A program made the position numbers and the translations under genes. A DNA stretch of 64,000 bases from assembly GCA_026413225.1 (NCBI GenBank), contig CM048552.1, positions 198,244,053-198,308,052 of the forward strand, in the 5' to 3' direction. Positions 1 to 14,400 of the stretch are shown here, in pieces. The stretch is from Otis tarda. Its lineage: Eukaryota; Chordata; Aves; Otidiformes; Otididae. Under the pieces are notes generated by a model. It did not search any database and had not been told where the DNA came from. It saw only the letters and a program-made list of their open reading frames with translations. Position 1 is the first letter of the stretch. Each line of letters starts with the position of its first letter.

Positions 1-314
1 AGGCTGAACAGCCCCAACTCTCTCAGCCTGTCCTCATAAGAGAGGTGCTCCAGCCCTTTTATCATCTTCGTGGCCCTCCTCTGGACCTTCTCCAACTGGT
101 CCATGTCCTTCTTATGTTGGGGGCTCCAGAACTGGACACAGTACTCCAGGTGGGGTCTCACCAGGGCAGAGTAGAGGGGCAGAATCACCTCCCTCGACCT
201 GCTGGCCACGCTCCTCTTGATGCAGCCCAGGATGCGGTTGGCCTTCTGGGCCGCAAGGGCGCATTGCTGGCTCATGTTAAGCTTCTTATCCACCAGCACT
301 CCCAAGTCCTGAGA
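1..314 (-). mobile_element. CR1 LINE, 3' part of ORF2 (cut by window edge)
   Basis: The sequence matches the antisense of the CR1 reverse-transcriptase C-terminal region seen again at about 3357-3660, with the same SLEKRRL and LVRPHLEYC coding on the minus strand. It ends abruptly near 314 and continues past the left edge. It lies in an intron, same strand as the host gene. Confidence 0.85.
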
Positions 315-1019
315 GTGCCAATACCTGAGACCAGCTCCCAGTCACATGAGGAACATCCTCCAAGCCTGTGTTCACAATTTTAGCAGTATCACACAACAGA
401 GCTTGTGCCCCCACTCCAGCCCTATTGAAGGGCAGACATAGCAAGAAGGTCAGGATCCTGAGAACTTCCTGGATCCTGACAACTTTCTGGAACCTGACAA
501 CTTTCCTCAGATGTCCCTACAAAATGTCAGAAAACCTTACTGTCTAAAGAGACATGTCTTGAAATATTTCAGAAATGGTGGGTGCATGTGATATCCTGTT
601 GAGGCTTGCAAAGGGCCTACAGAAGATTTGTTCCATTCTGGAATGGCAGGTGGAGGCCAGGTGGGCTAGCCTGTGATCTTTCAGAGGACATCTAGGTTTA
701 TTTAGGCAACTGACTCCCCTCCCTATGATCTAATTTATCCCATGGAGACAGTCTTGTTTCTTGCTCTTTCCCAGAGCCTCACACCATTATCAGTTTCTCT
801 TTAGATTGCACAACTGTAGCTCCCTCGAAGCTCATGTTTTCTAGACTGCATTGTTATTCCCCTGTGGATTCTTTCCAGGTGGCCTAAAAGCCCTCTTGAA
901 ATTCACTACCCAAAACTAAACACAGGCAAGGAGAATGGAGGGCTATCCATTGCATGCCATGTTCCTCCTAAGGCTTCCTGGTTTGAGATATGATTCACAG
1001 TAGGATTACTAACACCTAC
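315..1019. other. Intron sequence, no feature seen
   Basis: Between the CR1 at the left edge and the donor of the 1.47-kb exon. It contains a short local duplication of the GATCCTGA-AACTTTCTGGA type near 450-505. I see no exon with paired splice sites. Confidence 0.6.
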
Positions 1020-2490
1020 CCATTCCTGCTTGATCTGAAAATATGAACTTCACATTGTGCTGATAGGGCTCTTCGAAGGCCTGAGCAACAGGGGCTGTCC
1101 CACAAGGCACTTTGAGATGTGTGCTCAAATATGCCTGGATTTCTGTCTTAGAGCAGCATGGGATAGTAACTTTGTAGGTGTCGAAGGCTGTGATAACATA
1201 AGAACTGTGAGCTTTGGCACTGCAAAAGATAATGAACCGGTAGTCAGGGACTCTAGAAGATTGCAGCAAGCGAAAGATGTAGGACTCCAGATGTTTGGAA
1301 ACTTTGTACACTAATTTCTCAGCACCCAGCAAGCAGTAGATTTTCTGGTTTTGTGAATCAGATGAAAGAGCTCTCCTAACAATCAACTCCACTTCCTCCT
1401 CCTCTGTGTTAGGTGTGCACACTAGGACCTCATCATACGTTGGGAAAGGTGCTGTCTCGGTGTGTTTGTAAATGGAGAGCATGTAGAGTAACATTTCCTC
1501 TTCTTTACACATGATGAGAGAAGGTTTTGTGGCTTCAAGGCCTACTGGTAAACTTCTCTTGATTGATATCGTTTCAAGAGCTGCTAGTTGCTTCAGTGTT
1601 TCACCAAAGACATCCAGGCTGATGTACTTGTCTGACACAAGGCCAGTGAATTTCTTACAGTAAGCGTCCCAGAGCAGATTCACTTTGTCACAGATGGATG
1701 GCAAACTCTCAAAGGAGGTAGCCAGTTCATCTTTTGCCAGGGCGCTAAAAGTCGCCTGGTAAACATTGCTGTTCTTATTTTTAAACTTTGTTGACTTCTG
1801 CAGAAAGGCTTCTCGTTGCTCATCATATAATTTGCTCAGATTTTCAACTTCTTCCATGTTATCACCTCGTTCAAAAGCAAAATTCATGAGCTTCTGCTCT
1901 GTAATGTCAGAGCTTGGAAGGCAGCTCTGCAGGGCTGCCTTTGCCACCGATGTATTGTAGCCAGATTCAGCCAGGCTTTTGATGAGCTGGGGAAAACGAA
2001 TGACATAGTCATGCCAGGTAACGGAGTTCTTGTCTCCTGCTGATGTGCTGACAGAGTCAAGTGGAGTCTTAAGGGCTTGCCTCAGGGCTTTTTTAATATC
2101 TTCTGCTTTAATGTCATGCTTTATGACAGAAAGCATGTTAAGAATCTGTGGCTCTATTACACTATCTTGGGCTTTGGCTAGTTTGCTACATAAATAGAAG
2201 AGCTGGTGTGCAGTGAACAGGTTGAGATGATAGTAGGTGTCCCTTTGAGTTTCCAGATATTTCTTCCACTCTACCAGGCAGTGCTCCATTGCTTTGCAAA
2301 GGCCATCCAGCTCCTCCAGGATGGGTTTGGTGCTCTGAACAAGGATGCCAGCAATTCCAAATTCTGTGTAAACTTTGACTCTGCGCTGGGGATTGCAGTA
2401 GATCTCAACCTTCCAATCTATGAAGAGAATGTTGCTAACACTGAGAAGCTCCAGGTACAACTTTCCAACCATTCGAACTTTCTCCAGGAC
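1020..2490 (-). CDS. RNF213-like: RNF213-like exon, 1471 bp, last in window
   Basis: The acceptor ends in ATGTTACAG before GTCCTGGAG. The donor is ATGG|GTAGGT. It enters in phase 0 and leaves in phase 1, and is open for 490 codons. It encodes a helical linker region and then the lead-in to the first AAA unit. Matches to human RNF213 include the MEH..L..WK..L stretch, [14 protein letters not shown], and the closing [12 protein letters not shown], which is the first half of a P-loop. The lysine and serine/threonine of the P-loop must come from the next exon, outside the window. It is unusually long for an internal exon. Confidence 0.9.
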
Positions 2491-5400
2491 CTGTAACATG
2501 CCAAAGACAAAATAGGGAAATGGATTATCATGTGTTTTCAACAACTACGGAATACCTCTCTTCTTCCAAAAATCTATTAAAACCTGTCAAACAAACAAAA
2601 AAAAAAAAAAAAGGGGGTTGTCTCAATTTTTATGTATAGCTTCTTCTCAGGACCCATTCTTTGGCCAAGGACATGCTCTAGAAGTTAATGTTTTCCTGAA
2701 AGACTTCTAGTACTCTTCAAAAATATTGATTCCATGGTACCTAGCATATGCCTACTGGGGGAAGGAGGTCCATAGAGGAAGGACAGCTTCATTATCTCAA
2801 GTAGCAAGCAAATCCCACCCCTGAAGATTATGATGAGCTGCACCCCACCCTTTAAATCACCACCTAGGGGATATTTGGCCCTTGTGGGGTTTCTTCATCT
2901 CTGACTGAAGCACTGCACTGCCTACAGGTGATCAGACAGCAAGCAGTGGAGGTGGTTAGAATCATAGAATGGTTAGGGTTAGAATCATAGAATCATAGAA
3001 TGGTTAGAGTTGGAAGGGACCTTCAAAGGTCATCTAGTCCAACCCCCCTGCAAGAAGCAGGGACATCCCTGACTAGATCAGGTTGCTCAGAGCCTCATCC
3101 AGCCTGGCCTTGAACATTTCCAGGGATGGGGCATCCACCACCTCTCTGGGCAACCTGTTCCAGTGCTCTACAACTCTCATTGTAAAAAATTTTTTTCTAA
3201 TATCTAATCTAAACCTACCTCCTTCTAATTTAAACCCATTACCCCTCGTCCTATTGCAACAGGCCCTACTGAACAGCTTCTCCCCATCTTTCCTGTAGGC
3301 CCCCTTGAGGTATTGGAAGACCGCTATCAGGTCTCCCCGGAGCCTCCTCTTCTCCAGGCTGAACAGCCCCAACTCTCTCAGCCTGTCCTCATAGGAGAGG
3401 TGCTCCAGCCCTCTGATCATCTTGGTGGCCCTCCTCTGGACCCTTTCCAATTGGTCCATGTCCTTCTTGTGTTGGGGACTCCAGAACTGGACGCAGTACT
3501 CCAGGTGGGGTCTCACCAGGGCAGAGTAGAGGGGCAGAATCACCTCCCTCGACCTGCTGGCCACACTCCTCTTGATGCAGCCCAGGATGCGGTTGGCCTT
3601 CTGGGCCGCAAGGGCGCATTGCCCGCTCTTGTTGAGCCTCTCGTCTACCAGCACTCCCAAGTCTTTCTCCTCAGGGCTGCTCTCAATCCATTCTCCGCCC
3701 AGCCTGTATTTGTGCCTGGGATTGCCACGACCCAGGTGCAGGACCTTGCACTTGGCCTGGTTGAACTTCAAGAGGTTGGCACGGGCCCACCTCTCCAGCC
3801 TGTCAAGGTCCCTCTGGATGGCATCCCTCCCTTCCAGCGAGTCGACGGCACCACACAGCTTGGTGTCATCGGCGAACTTGCTGAGGGTGCACTCTATCCA
3901 AATGTCCATGTCGCCGACAAAGATGTTGAACAGGGCCGGCCCAACACGGACCCCTGAGGGACGCCACTGGTGACCGGTCTCCACTTGGACATTGAGCTGT
4001 TGACCACCACTCTCTGAGTGCGGCCATCCAGCCAACTCCTTATCCACCGAGTGGTCCATCCATCGAACCCATGCCTCTCTAGTTTAGAGAGAAGGATGTC
4101 ATGCGGGACAGTGTCAAAAGCTTTGCACAAGTCCAGGTAGACGATATCCGTTGCCCGTCCCTTGTCCACCGATGCTGTTACCCCGTCATAAAAGGCCACC
4201 AAATTGGTCAGGCACAATCTGCCCTTGGTGAAGCCATGTTGGCTGTCACCAACCACCTCCTTGCTCTCCATGTGCCTTAGCATGGTTTCCAGGAGAATCT
4301 GCTCCATGACCTTGCCAGGCACGGAGGTGAGGCTGACCGGCCTGTAGTTGCCCGGGTCTTCCTTACTCCCCTTTTTAAAAATGGGGGTTATGTTCCCTCT
4401 CTTCCAGTCATCGGGGACCTCACCAGACCGCCACGATTTCTCAAATATGATGGCCAGTGGCTTGGCAACTTCATCCGCCAGTTCCCTCAGGACGCGCGGA
4501 TGGATCTCATCAGGCCCCATGGACTTGTGCACCTTCAAGTTCCTTAGATGGTCCTGAACCTGCTCTTCGAGCACCGTGGGCGGTTCTTCATCCTCACAGT
4601 CCCTGCCTGTGCCTTCCACAGCTTGGGTGGGGAGACAAGAGCCCTTATCGGTGAAGACTGAGGCAAAAAAGTCGTTGAGTACCTCAGCCTTCTCCACATC
4701 CCGGGTAACCACGACACCCGTTACCTTCCGGAGGGGGCCTACATTCTCCTTGGATTTTCTTTTGTCCCCTACATACCTGTAAAAGCTTTTCTTGTTACTT
4801 TTTATATCCCTGGCCAGATTCGATTCCATCAGGGCTTTAGCCTTCCTCACCCTATCTCTGGCCGCTCGCACAGCCACTCGGTAGTCCTCCCAGGCTACCT
4901 GTCCCCGCTTCCACCCTCTGTAGGCTTCCTTCTTTACTTTCAGTTGGTCCAGGAGCTCCTTGCTCATCCATGCTGGCCTCCTGGCCTTTTTGCCCGACTT
5001 CTTCTTCATCGGGATGCACCTCTGCTGAGCTTGGAGGAGGTGCTCCTTAAATATGGACCAACTTTCCTGGGCCCCTCTTCCCTCCAGGGCCGCCTCCCAT
5101 GGCACTTTGCCCATGAGGTTCCTGAAGAGGCCGAAGTCCGCCTTCCTGAAATCTAGGGCAGAGAGCTTACTGTGCAGTTTCCTCGCCGCCCCATGGATCT
5201 TGAATTCCACCGCGTCATGGTCACTGCAGCCAAGGCTGTCCATCAACTTCACGTCCCCCACCAGCCCCTCCCTGTTGGTGAGCACAAGGTCCAGCATGGC
5301 ACCCCTTCTTGTCGGCTCCTCTATCGCCTGCAGGAGGAAGGTATCGTCCACGCATTCCAGGAACCTCTTGGACTGCCTGTGCCCTGCTGTGTTGTCTCTC

Positions 5401-8400
5401 CAACAGATGTCAGGGTGGTTGAAGTCCCCCATGAGGACCAGGGCTTGTGACCGCTGTGAGGCTGCTCCTATCTGCCTATAGAGCGCCTCGTCCGCTCTGT
5501 CTTCCTGGCCAGGCGGCCTGTAACAGATTGGAAGGGACCTTCAAAGGTCATCTAGTCCAACCTCCCTGCAAGGAGCAGGGACATCCCCAACTAGATCAGG
5601 TTGCTTAGATTGGTTCCTCAAGTATGTAAGAGAACACCTCACTTTAAAGATCTTCTGCATAAACAGCTTGTTAGGAAATAAGGAAAAGGAATTTTTGTTG
5701 CGTGTTGGTTTTGTGTAGTGGAGATGGAGTTACAGTGGCAGTTTCTGTGAGAAGTTGCTAGAAGTTTCCCCTTTGTCTGGTGGACTCGGCTGGGTCTAGG
5801 GCAGACCCGCCACTGGCCAGGGCTGAGCCAACTGGTTACAGTGATAATGCTTCTGTGAGAATGTATTTAAGAAGGAGAAAATAAGAAACAAAAAAAAAGA
5901 GGAGTGAAGAAGCAGAAGTGGGAGCAGAGAAGGGTAGGCGTGAGCCTTGTGGGCTTTGCTTTGTGAGCCTTCTGGCCCTCAGGTGGCTGTCTGGACTCTG
6001 GACCCAACTTAGCCTGGCCTGGCTGAGAGAAGTGAAGAGAGGAGATGTGAAGAGAATATAAGAGGTGCCTGGCTGAGCCTGATTGTGAAGAATTTATTGT
6101 GAGAGGAATGGCTGAACACGAAGGTCAGTGAATAAAGAGGAGAGGAGTACAAGATTCCCCTGCAGCCTGTGGTGATGACCATGGTGGAGCAGGCTGTCCC
6201 CCTGCAGCCCATGGAGGTCCATGGAGGAGTAGGCTTTCCCCCTGCAGCCTGTGGAGGGCAGGGGGCAAGTGGATGCCTGAAGGAGGCTGTGGCCCATGGA
6301 GGGCCAATGCTGGGGCAGTCGTTCTGGAGGGACCGGACCCTGTGGAAAAGGACCCCATGGTGGAGCAGTTCATGAAGGACTGCAGCCCGTGGGAGGGACC
6401 CCACACTGGAGCAGGGGAGGAATCTGAGGAGTTCTTCCCCCGAGGAGGAAGGAGTGGCAGAGAACACCCTGTGATGACCTCACCACAACCCTCATTCCCT
6501 ATTCCCGCTGTGCTGCTTGCAGGGAGGAGGTGGAGATAATCCAGAATGAAGTTAAGCCTGGGAAGAGTGGAGAGGTGGGGGGAAGTTGTTTTTCTTCTCT
6601 CTCATTATCATGCTTTGGTTTTATTAATAACAAATTGAAACAGTTTTTCCCAAGTCAAGTCTGTTTTGCCTGTAATGGTAATTTTAAGGATCTCTCCCTG
6701 TTCTTATCTCAAACCTCGAGCATTTTGTTTTATTCTCTCTCCCCTATTCCCTCAGAGGGTGGAGAGAGTGAGTGAGAGTCTGTGTAGCTTGGTCCCAAGC
6801 AGGGCTGAACTACGAAAGTATGTGAAGCATCTGGCTTGCAGTGGGTGCCCACATTGGGGTGACCTCCATCACACCCCTGGAGTTTCCTGTTTCTCTTCAT
6901 TCACCACAGCAGGAGCTTAGATGGCTTGCTTGGCTGAAGATATCCACATCGCTAACATGCACGTGAGACCAAGACTTCAGGGAGTCATACTTCTACACAC
7001 AGCACCATCACCTTGCAAGGGAATGGCTTAATTTGCCTTACACGTGAGGTCTGGGAGTCTGCTACCTCTGTTCCTGAAGAGTCAGAGCTGTAGGTCAAGG
7101 ATAAGTCTCCATGAAAGAATTCTAGCCAAAAAAATCCAAGCCTTATGGACACAATTTTCCAAGAACATATTAGTGTTGCACTGTGGCTTACCTCCAGGAA
7201 GCGGTTTACCTCCTCTCTGCCTTGCTCAGCTTCTGTGGTGATCAACATAAGCTTGTTCTGGAGCTCTGTGAGCTGAGCCAGACTGTATTCTTTATCCTTC
7301 TGGTCCATCTGAGATCCTTCCTCTGTTGTGTCCTTCAGCAGTAGCACTGAAACACAGTCCTCAAGGGCAGCCTGGAAAGCGGGTAAGACAATCAGTCCCG
7401 CTCTGCCTCTTCTCTGTGCAATTCCCTATCCTTGTGCAATGGGCCTTCAAGAATAGTAGTAGCACGTCCCTGCGTATCACAGCCAAACATCAAGTTTTCC
7501 CACGCCTTAAGAGGTGGATCATTCCTTCCCTCTTCTATTGTGCAGGACTCACTCTTTCAGGGTATGCCACAAGCACCACTCTCCTTCAATAATGGAGTGG
7601 CAGTTCGCATTTTCAATCTTTCCCTTTCCTTTTTTTACTTTCTCAGTGATCGAGTGAGTTCTTTTCTATATGAAAACATTGCTTCCTCTCCTACCTGGGG
7701 ACAGAAAACACACTGTTTTGCCTCAAAAATAACCAAGGCTTGATCTAAAATGTGACATGAGGGTGTGCTTATAATCATAGAATCATTTAGATTGGAAAAG
7801 ACCTTTAAGATCATCAAGTCCAGCTGTTAACCTAGCACTGCCAAGTTCACCACTCCTTTCAAATCTGACTGGAGATCTATTGGCTATCTGGCATACTCCT
7901 TGGAAATTAATTTTAAGAATGTTAATTTATTTGGGCAGAAATAACCCTCTGGAAAGCAGTCTTCAATGTATGGAGAACCATTACCTTGAACTTTTGAGGT
8001 GCTGAGATGATAAAAATACCTCTGCTGTTGATGTCTCTGGCTTGACAGATAGAGGAATGCTCTATGGACCCATAAGAGTCATGAACCATCTGTAACCACG
8101 CTCTGTTATCACAAGAATTTTTCTGTTAAAGAAAAAACCCAACACAACAGAATGAAAGCTAATAACCAGGTGGCAGCTCTGTAAGGATTGTTTTGGTTAA
8201 GGATACAGTTTCTTGTGCCTGCTGCGCCTGAAGACAAAGCACAGCTGTTGCACCCAAAGCTGCATCTGTCTTATAAGCTTTCTGAAAGCCAAAGTCAGTG
8301 AAGAAGTATTCTGTGAAGCTGCTGTCTCTGCCAGTCTTTGGCAATTTGAATAGAATAGAATATAATCATTAAGATTGGAAAAAACCTCCAATATCATCAA

Positions 8401-11400
8401 GTTCAGCCATCAACCCAACACCATCATGCCTACTAAACCGTGTCCTGAAGTGCCACATTTGCACCTTCGTTGAACACCTCCAGGGATAATGACTTCACCA
8501 CTTCCCTGGGCAGCCTGTGCCAATGCTTGACCACTCTTTCAGTAAAGACATTTTTCCTAATATCCAACCTAAATCTCCCCTGCTGCAACTTGAGGCCATT
8601 TCCTCTTGTCCTACCACTAGTTACTTGGGAGAAGAGATCAACACTCATCTCACTACAATCTCATTTTAGGCAGTTGTAGAGAGCAATGAGGTCTCCTCTC
8701 AGCCTCCTCTTCTCCAGACTAAACAATCCCAGTTCCCTCAGCTGCTCCTCATAAGACTTGTTCTCCAGATCCCTCAACAGCTTTGTTGCCCTTCTCTGGA
8801 TGTGCTCCAGCAACTCAATGCCCTTCTTGTACTGAGGGGCCCAAAACTGCACACAGTATTTGAGGTGTGGCCTCACCAGTGCCGAGTACAGGGGCACAAT
8901 CGCTTCCCTAGTCCTGCTAGCCACACTATTCCTGATACAAGCCAGGATGCTATTGGGCTTCTTGGCCACCTGGGCACACTGCTAGCTCATGTTCAGCCAG
9001 CTGTCAGCCAGTACCCCTAGGTCCATTTCCGCCGGGCAGTTTTCCAGCCACTCTTCCCCAAACTTGTAGTGTTGCATGCGGTTGTTTTGACCGAAGTGCA
9101 GGACCTGGAATTTGGCCTTGTTAAACCTCCTACAATTGGCCTTGGCCCATAGATCCAGCCTGTCCAGATTCCTCTGCAGAGCCTTCCTACCCTTGAGCAG
9201 ATCAACACTCCCGCCCAGTTTGGTATCATCTGCAAACTTACTGAGGGTGTATTCAATCCCCTCATCTAGATCACTGATAAAGGCATTAAACAAGACTGGC
9301 CCCAGAACTGAGCCCTGGGAAACACTGCTTGTGACCGGCCTCCAACTGGCTTTAACTCCATTCACCACAACTCTCTGGGCTTGGCCATCCATCCAGTGAA
9401 CAGTACATCTGTCTAAGCCATGAGCTGACAGCTTCTCTAAGAGAATGCTGTGGGAGACAGTGTCAAAGGTTTTGCTAAAGTCCAGGTAGATAACATCTAC
9501 AGCCTTTCCCTCATCCACTAAGCGAGTCACCTGGTCATAGGAGATCAGGTTGGTCAAGCAGGACCTGCCTTTCATGAACCCATGCTGGCTGGGCCTGATC
9601 ACCTGGTTGTTCTGCACATGCCCAGTGAGCACACTCAAGATGAACTGCTCCATAATCTTCCCCGGTACTGAGGTCAGGCTGACAGGCCTGTAGTTCCCTT
9701 GATCCTCCTTCCAGCTCTTCTTGTAGATGAACATCACATTGGCAAACCTCTAGTTGTCCGGGACCTCCTCATTAACCCGGACTTCTGATAAATGATGGTG
9801 AGTGGTTCAGCAAGCACCTCCGCTAGCTCCCTCAATACTCTCGGGTGGATCCCATCCGGCCTCATAGACTTGTGAGCGTCCAGGTGGTGTAGCAGGTTGT
9901 TAACTGCTTCCTCCTGGATTACGTTTTTTTTTTTCCTGCTCTCAGTCCCTGTCTTCCAGCTCAGGAGGCTGAACACCCTGGAGAGAACTTGTTTGACTAT
10001 TAAAGACTGAGGCAAAGAAGGCATTAAGCACCTCAGTCTTTTCCTCATCCTTGGTGGCAATGTTCCTCCCTGCACTGCATAAAGGATGGAGATTCTCCTT
10101 ATCTCTCTTTTTATTGTTAATGTATTTGTAAAAATATTCTTGGTTATCTCTTACAACAGTGGCCATATTGAGTTCTAGCAGGCCTTTCTAATTTTCTCTC
10201 TGCATCACCTAACAAGATCCCTGTACTTTTTTTGAGTTGCCTGCCCTTTCTTCCAAAAGTGATAAAGTCTCTTTTTTTTTTTTTCCTGAATCCCAGCAAA
10301 AGCTCCCTGTTCAGCCAGGTTGGTTGTCTTCTCCACCAGTTCGTCTTACAGCACATGGGGCCAGCCTGCTCCTGCAACTTTAAGACTTCCTTCTTGAAGA
10401 ATGTCCAGCCTTCCTGGACCCCTTTTCCCTTCAGGTCTCTCTCCCAAGGGACTCTCTCAACCACTGTCCTGAACCACCAGTCTGCCCTCCAGAAGTTCAT
10501 GGTAGTGGTTTTGCTGACCCCTCTCCTTACTTCACCAAGAATCAAGAACTGTAACATTTCATGGTCATTAAGCCCAAGACAGCCTCCAGCCACCATATCT
10601 CCCACCAGTTCTTCTCTGTTTGTAACAGCAGGTCAAGCGAGGCACCTCCCCTGGTAGGCTCACTCACCAGCTGTGTCAGGAAGTTATGTTCCAGACACTC
10701 CAGGAACCTCCGAGATCTCTCTGCTGTGTTGTATTTCAGCAGACAACCGGTAAGTTGAAGTCCCCTATGAGAACAAGGGCTAGCGATCATGAGACTTCTG
10801 TCAGCCACTTGTAGTATGCTTCATCTACCTCTTCATCCTGGTTGGGTGGTCTATAACAGACTCCCAGCAGGATATCTGCCTTGTTGGCCTTTCCCCTCAT
10901 CCTTACCCATAAGCGTTTGACCTTATCATCACAATCATTGAGCTCTACACAATCGAAACACTCCCTAACATACAGAGTCACTCCACTGCCTCTCCTTCCT
11001 TACCTATCCCTTCTGAAAACCTTATAGGCATCCACTGCAGCACTCCAGTCATAAGAGTCATCCCATTACATTTCTGTGATGGCAACTAAGTCATAGCTAT
11101 CCTGCTGCACAATGGCTTCCAGCACCTCCTGTTTGTTGCTCATGCTGTGTGCATTGGTGTAGATGCACTTGAGTTGGGCTACGGATTTCATTCCCATCAT
11201 TGGCTTGTCACCCCTAGGCTCATCTCTAGTGAGCCTGGTTATATCCCCTTCCCCCTTCGAACCTAGTTTAAAGCCCTGTTGATGAGCCCTGACAACTCAT
11301 GAATGAGAATCCTTGGAGGAATCCTTTGGAGGAAGGGTGTCAGTTAAATGGTACCCTGAGTAGCATGTTATAGTTTCTGTGGAGAGGATTACACAAGACA

Positions 11401-14400
11401 GTGCTAGACTAGACTTTCCTAAAACAAAGAGTATTCAATTCACTTTATTCTGCATGCGACACCTAATGGGTCTCTTCATATAAGCAAGTGAGGTCTTTTA
11501 ACATGTCCCAACTGGACTTCAGTCCCAAACAGCATGGATTTTTCGTAGATTTTATGCCATCTGCTATGCCCACTTGGATGTCTTTACTCCCCAAAAGCAT
11601 AGCACCAAACTTTGACAATTCAGTCTTCTAGTGCAAGTCTAATTAGTTTTGGAAAATGGGATTTGTAGACTCACCAACTTCTCAGGCAGATTACTGTCTT
11701 TTGCAATGGCTTCTCTGATGAATAATAGGGCTGCAGAGAACTGTTCAAATCCAGATGTTGGTGTCAGGTCAAATATAATGGGTGCTGAAGCAGCCATGGC
11801 ATCACGAAAGTACCGCACTTTGTCAATATCTAGGTCATTTTCACCTGCAGAAATGCATGCCAGCTCCACAAATACAGGGATTTCCATTTTGTCTGAGGGA
11901 CAAAAAAACCAAAAAATCCAATAGTTGAGGAGTTGACAGAGTTGATTCATACAATGCTTCTCTCTGTTGTGATAAGTAGGGACTAACTGATCCCTTTCTA
12001 TAGCCTCTCTTTTCTTATGACTCTTACATCCCAGTACAACTCACCTTTTATTATGGTTTTGATCCAGGAGACAAAGCCTTTCCTTGTGCATTCAAGAAGT
12101 TCCCTCAAAAAGTCCAGCACCTCTTGCGGAAGGTTGCTCAAAATGTTTTTCACCTTCATTAAGTCCGGGGTTATATAATCAAGGTTTTTATTCCTGAATT
12201 CCTGCTCTTCCTGAAAAAAAAAAACAAACAACCCCAAGACTTACTGATGTGTGTCCCTTTGTAAGAGAAGAGGGAAGGTAAGCTCTCTGTTCACCCTGCA
12301 CATTAAAGTTTCATCAGCCACTCAGGGTCTTTTCCAAAGGGCTAGCTCCCCAGACACTTCTATTCCTCCCATCCAATCTATTTAATAAACCCAGTCCTGG
12401 ATTATTTCAGTGCAAGTCCCTGCAGCAGAGGAACAGAGTCACGATACAAAACTTGTCTGACATCTGAGTTGAAGTCCTGATTACTAAAAGGACCTTTCCA
12501 CAGAAAGCTCTTCTCCAATTTTAAAATTCCAAGGAAACCTGCTCAAAATGTGGAAAGCTATCCAAAGTACAAAAAGTTACAGAACACCCAGCTGCTCCTT
12601 GGGAGCTACCCATGCAGTGCCCCATCATTGCTACCATAATAGAAAGGTTATGGCAATATAACATTTTAGCTTTTACAGGTTTGGAGCAACTAGGCTTGGA
12701 GATCTGCAAAAAAGAACATGTGGAAAGCTAATGAAGAATTGCTGGAGTTGGCAGAAAATATTACGGTGGGATCTGTTATTTAACTCCTGGAGTTTTTAAC
12801 TCTTGGTTCTGCCAGAAAGTTTCCATGGAGACTGAGGAAGATAATACTTCCCTGTCTATTCCTAATCACTTGATGCAGACTTTGGTTGCTCACACACACA
12901 GGTGTCTGCATCCATCAGCCTCATACAGTTGCCTCAGACGTCCTTGGGCATCTCTAATAGCACTGGGAGCTCATTTGTATGCAATCTGGAGTCTGATTAA
13001 GGGTGAGCTGAATCATGTTCCTGACTCCTGGCACTATAAAGGTGCCAGGCTAAAAGAGAGACTGCTTAAACAGCAGAGATTTATAGTCCAGAAGAAAAAT
13101 TCCATCCACTGTCCAGTATGATTTAGTTAAAAGATACACAAAAGCAGACGTTCCCCATTCAGACCTGCCAACAGAGAAGCCACAAGAACACTCAGTATAA
13201 GCCAGATATCCATGTGTGTCCTACGTACATATTTTGTCAGGTCGCTGAGAATCTGAAAATTTCCATCAAGCTCAAGTGTCTTCCGCAGCTCATCAATCAG
13301 CTTGGCAGTGTCCACCACTGTAGACAGGGACAGGTAGTTTTTAATCTTCTCCACTGCAGCATCTACCCAGGCAGCTTTTCTATCCCCTTCCCCTTCACTC
13401 ATCTCCATAATTTTAAACTCCTTTATGAGTTGACTCTCATCTGCTAACTCCTTCTCAAAATGGCTCTGCACAGTCCCAAGGGTGATGGAAAAGTCTCTGA
13501 GGGCCAGATAGGTACTCTGAAAATAAGCAATGGCTGGCTTATAAATGTTTTCTTGCACATCTTCTATTGAGAGAATTTTCTCTTCAGGGATTGTGGCTTT
13601 GATTTGCTCTGCTTTTTGCTTCCACAGTCTCTGAAAATAATTGCTTTCCTCTAAGATGTGGATTTTTTTCATCATGTCACTGTGTTTAGCAAGGATGTGC
13701 AATTCAGGAATTTTCTTCTCACCATTCACAGAAAATTTGCTTACAGACATCTGATCCTTAAAACGTCCTCTGTTTCTGATGCTTTTCTCCACATCACTTC
13801 TATCCACTAAACAAGGTGGAAATAAAAAAAAATTAGTGCATCTCCCCAGCTAGAAAGACACTTACCCTTTAAGCATGGAAATATTCTGAATCTGACTGCA
13901 ACAGTGAAGAGGGATGTGTGTGTTTGTGTGCATGACGAAGTCCTTGGGCGACAAAATCTATTGCTCTATGATGAGGAAGGGAGTCTTCAAACCATGGCAT
14001 TGAAACTGTGGTAGTGTCTGTACTGTTAGAAAATAACTTGGCCCTGAAGTAGAGATTGAGGAGACTTACCTCACCATTTGTTCCGCCTCAGCTGGAGAAT
14101 CACTTTATTGATTCTTGCACCCAATCCAAGAACTTCAATGCTGGGACATGTATGTTCCACTGTTCAGCAGGAAGAGCTCATTGGGTGAGTCTTCCCAACC
14201 AATACACATTTCTAGTCCCTTTTGCTAGCTCTGCCCTTCTCTCTTCAGGTCCCAGATCTTGTCTGGAACTGTTTGTCCTGACTGACATGCACTTTCCCCT
14301 ACAACCATTTGTCAAAGTAGGTAATCCAACCTTATATTTCTCTTAGAAAAATGAAATACCTATCACTGTTTAACCTTCCATCATGAGACAGATTTTCCCG

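Noticed and set aside
3313-3957. Plus-strand open frame of 214 codons
   Set aside because: It is the antisense of the CR1 reverse transcriptase. The sense strand has the RT motifs.
6009-6539. Several open frames on both strands near 6 kb
   Set aside because: They lie inside the family-B LTR, which recurs in reverse at 57917-59129.
7635-7817. Minus-strand frame considered as an extra exon
   Set aside because: Part is a CR1 tail, and the flanking exons already join in phase 0.
8159-8344. Minus-strand frame of 61 codons next to a firm exon
   Set aside because: No needed phase and no convincing acceptor. The neighbouring exons join without it.
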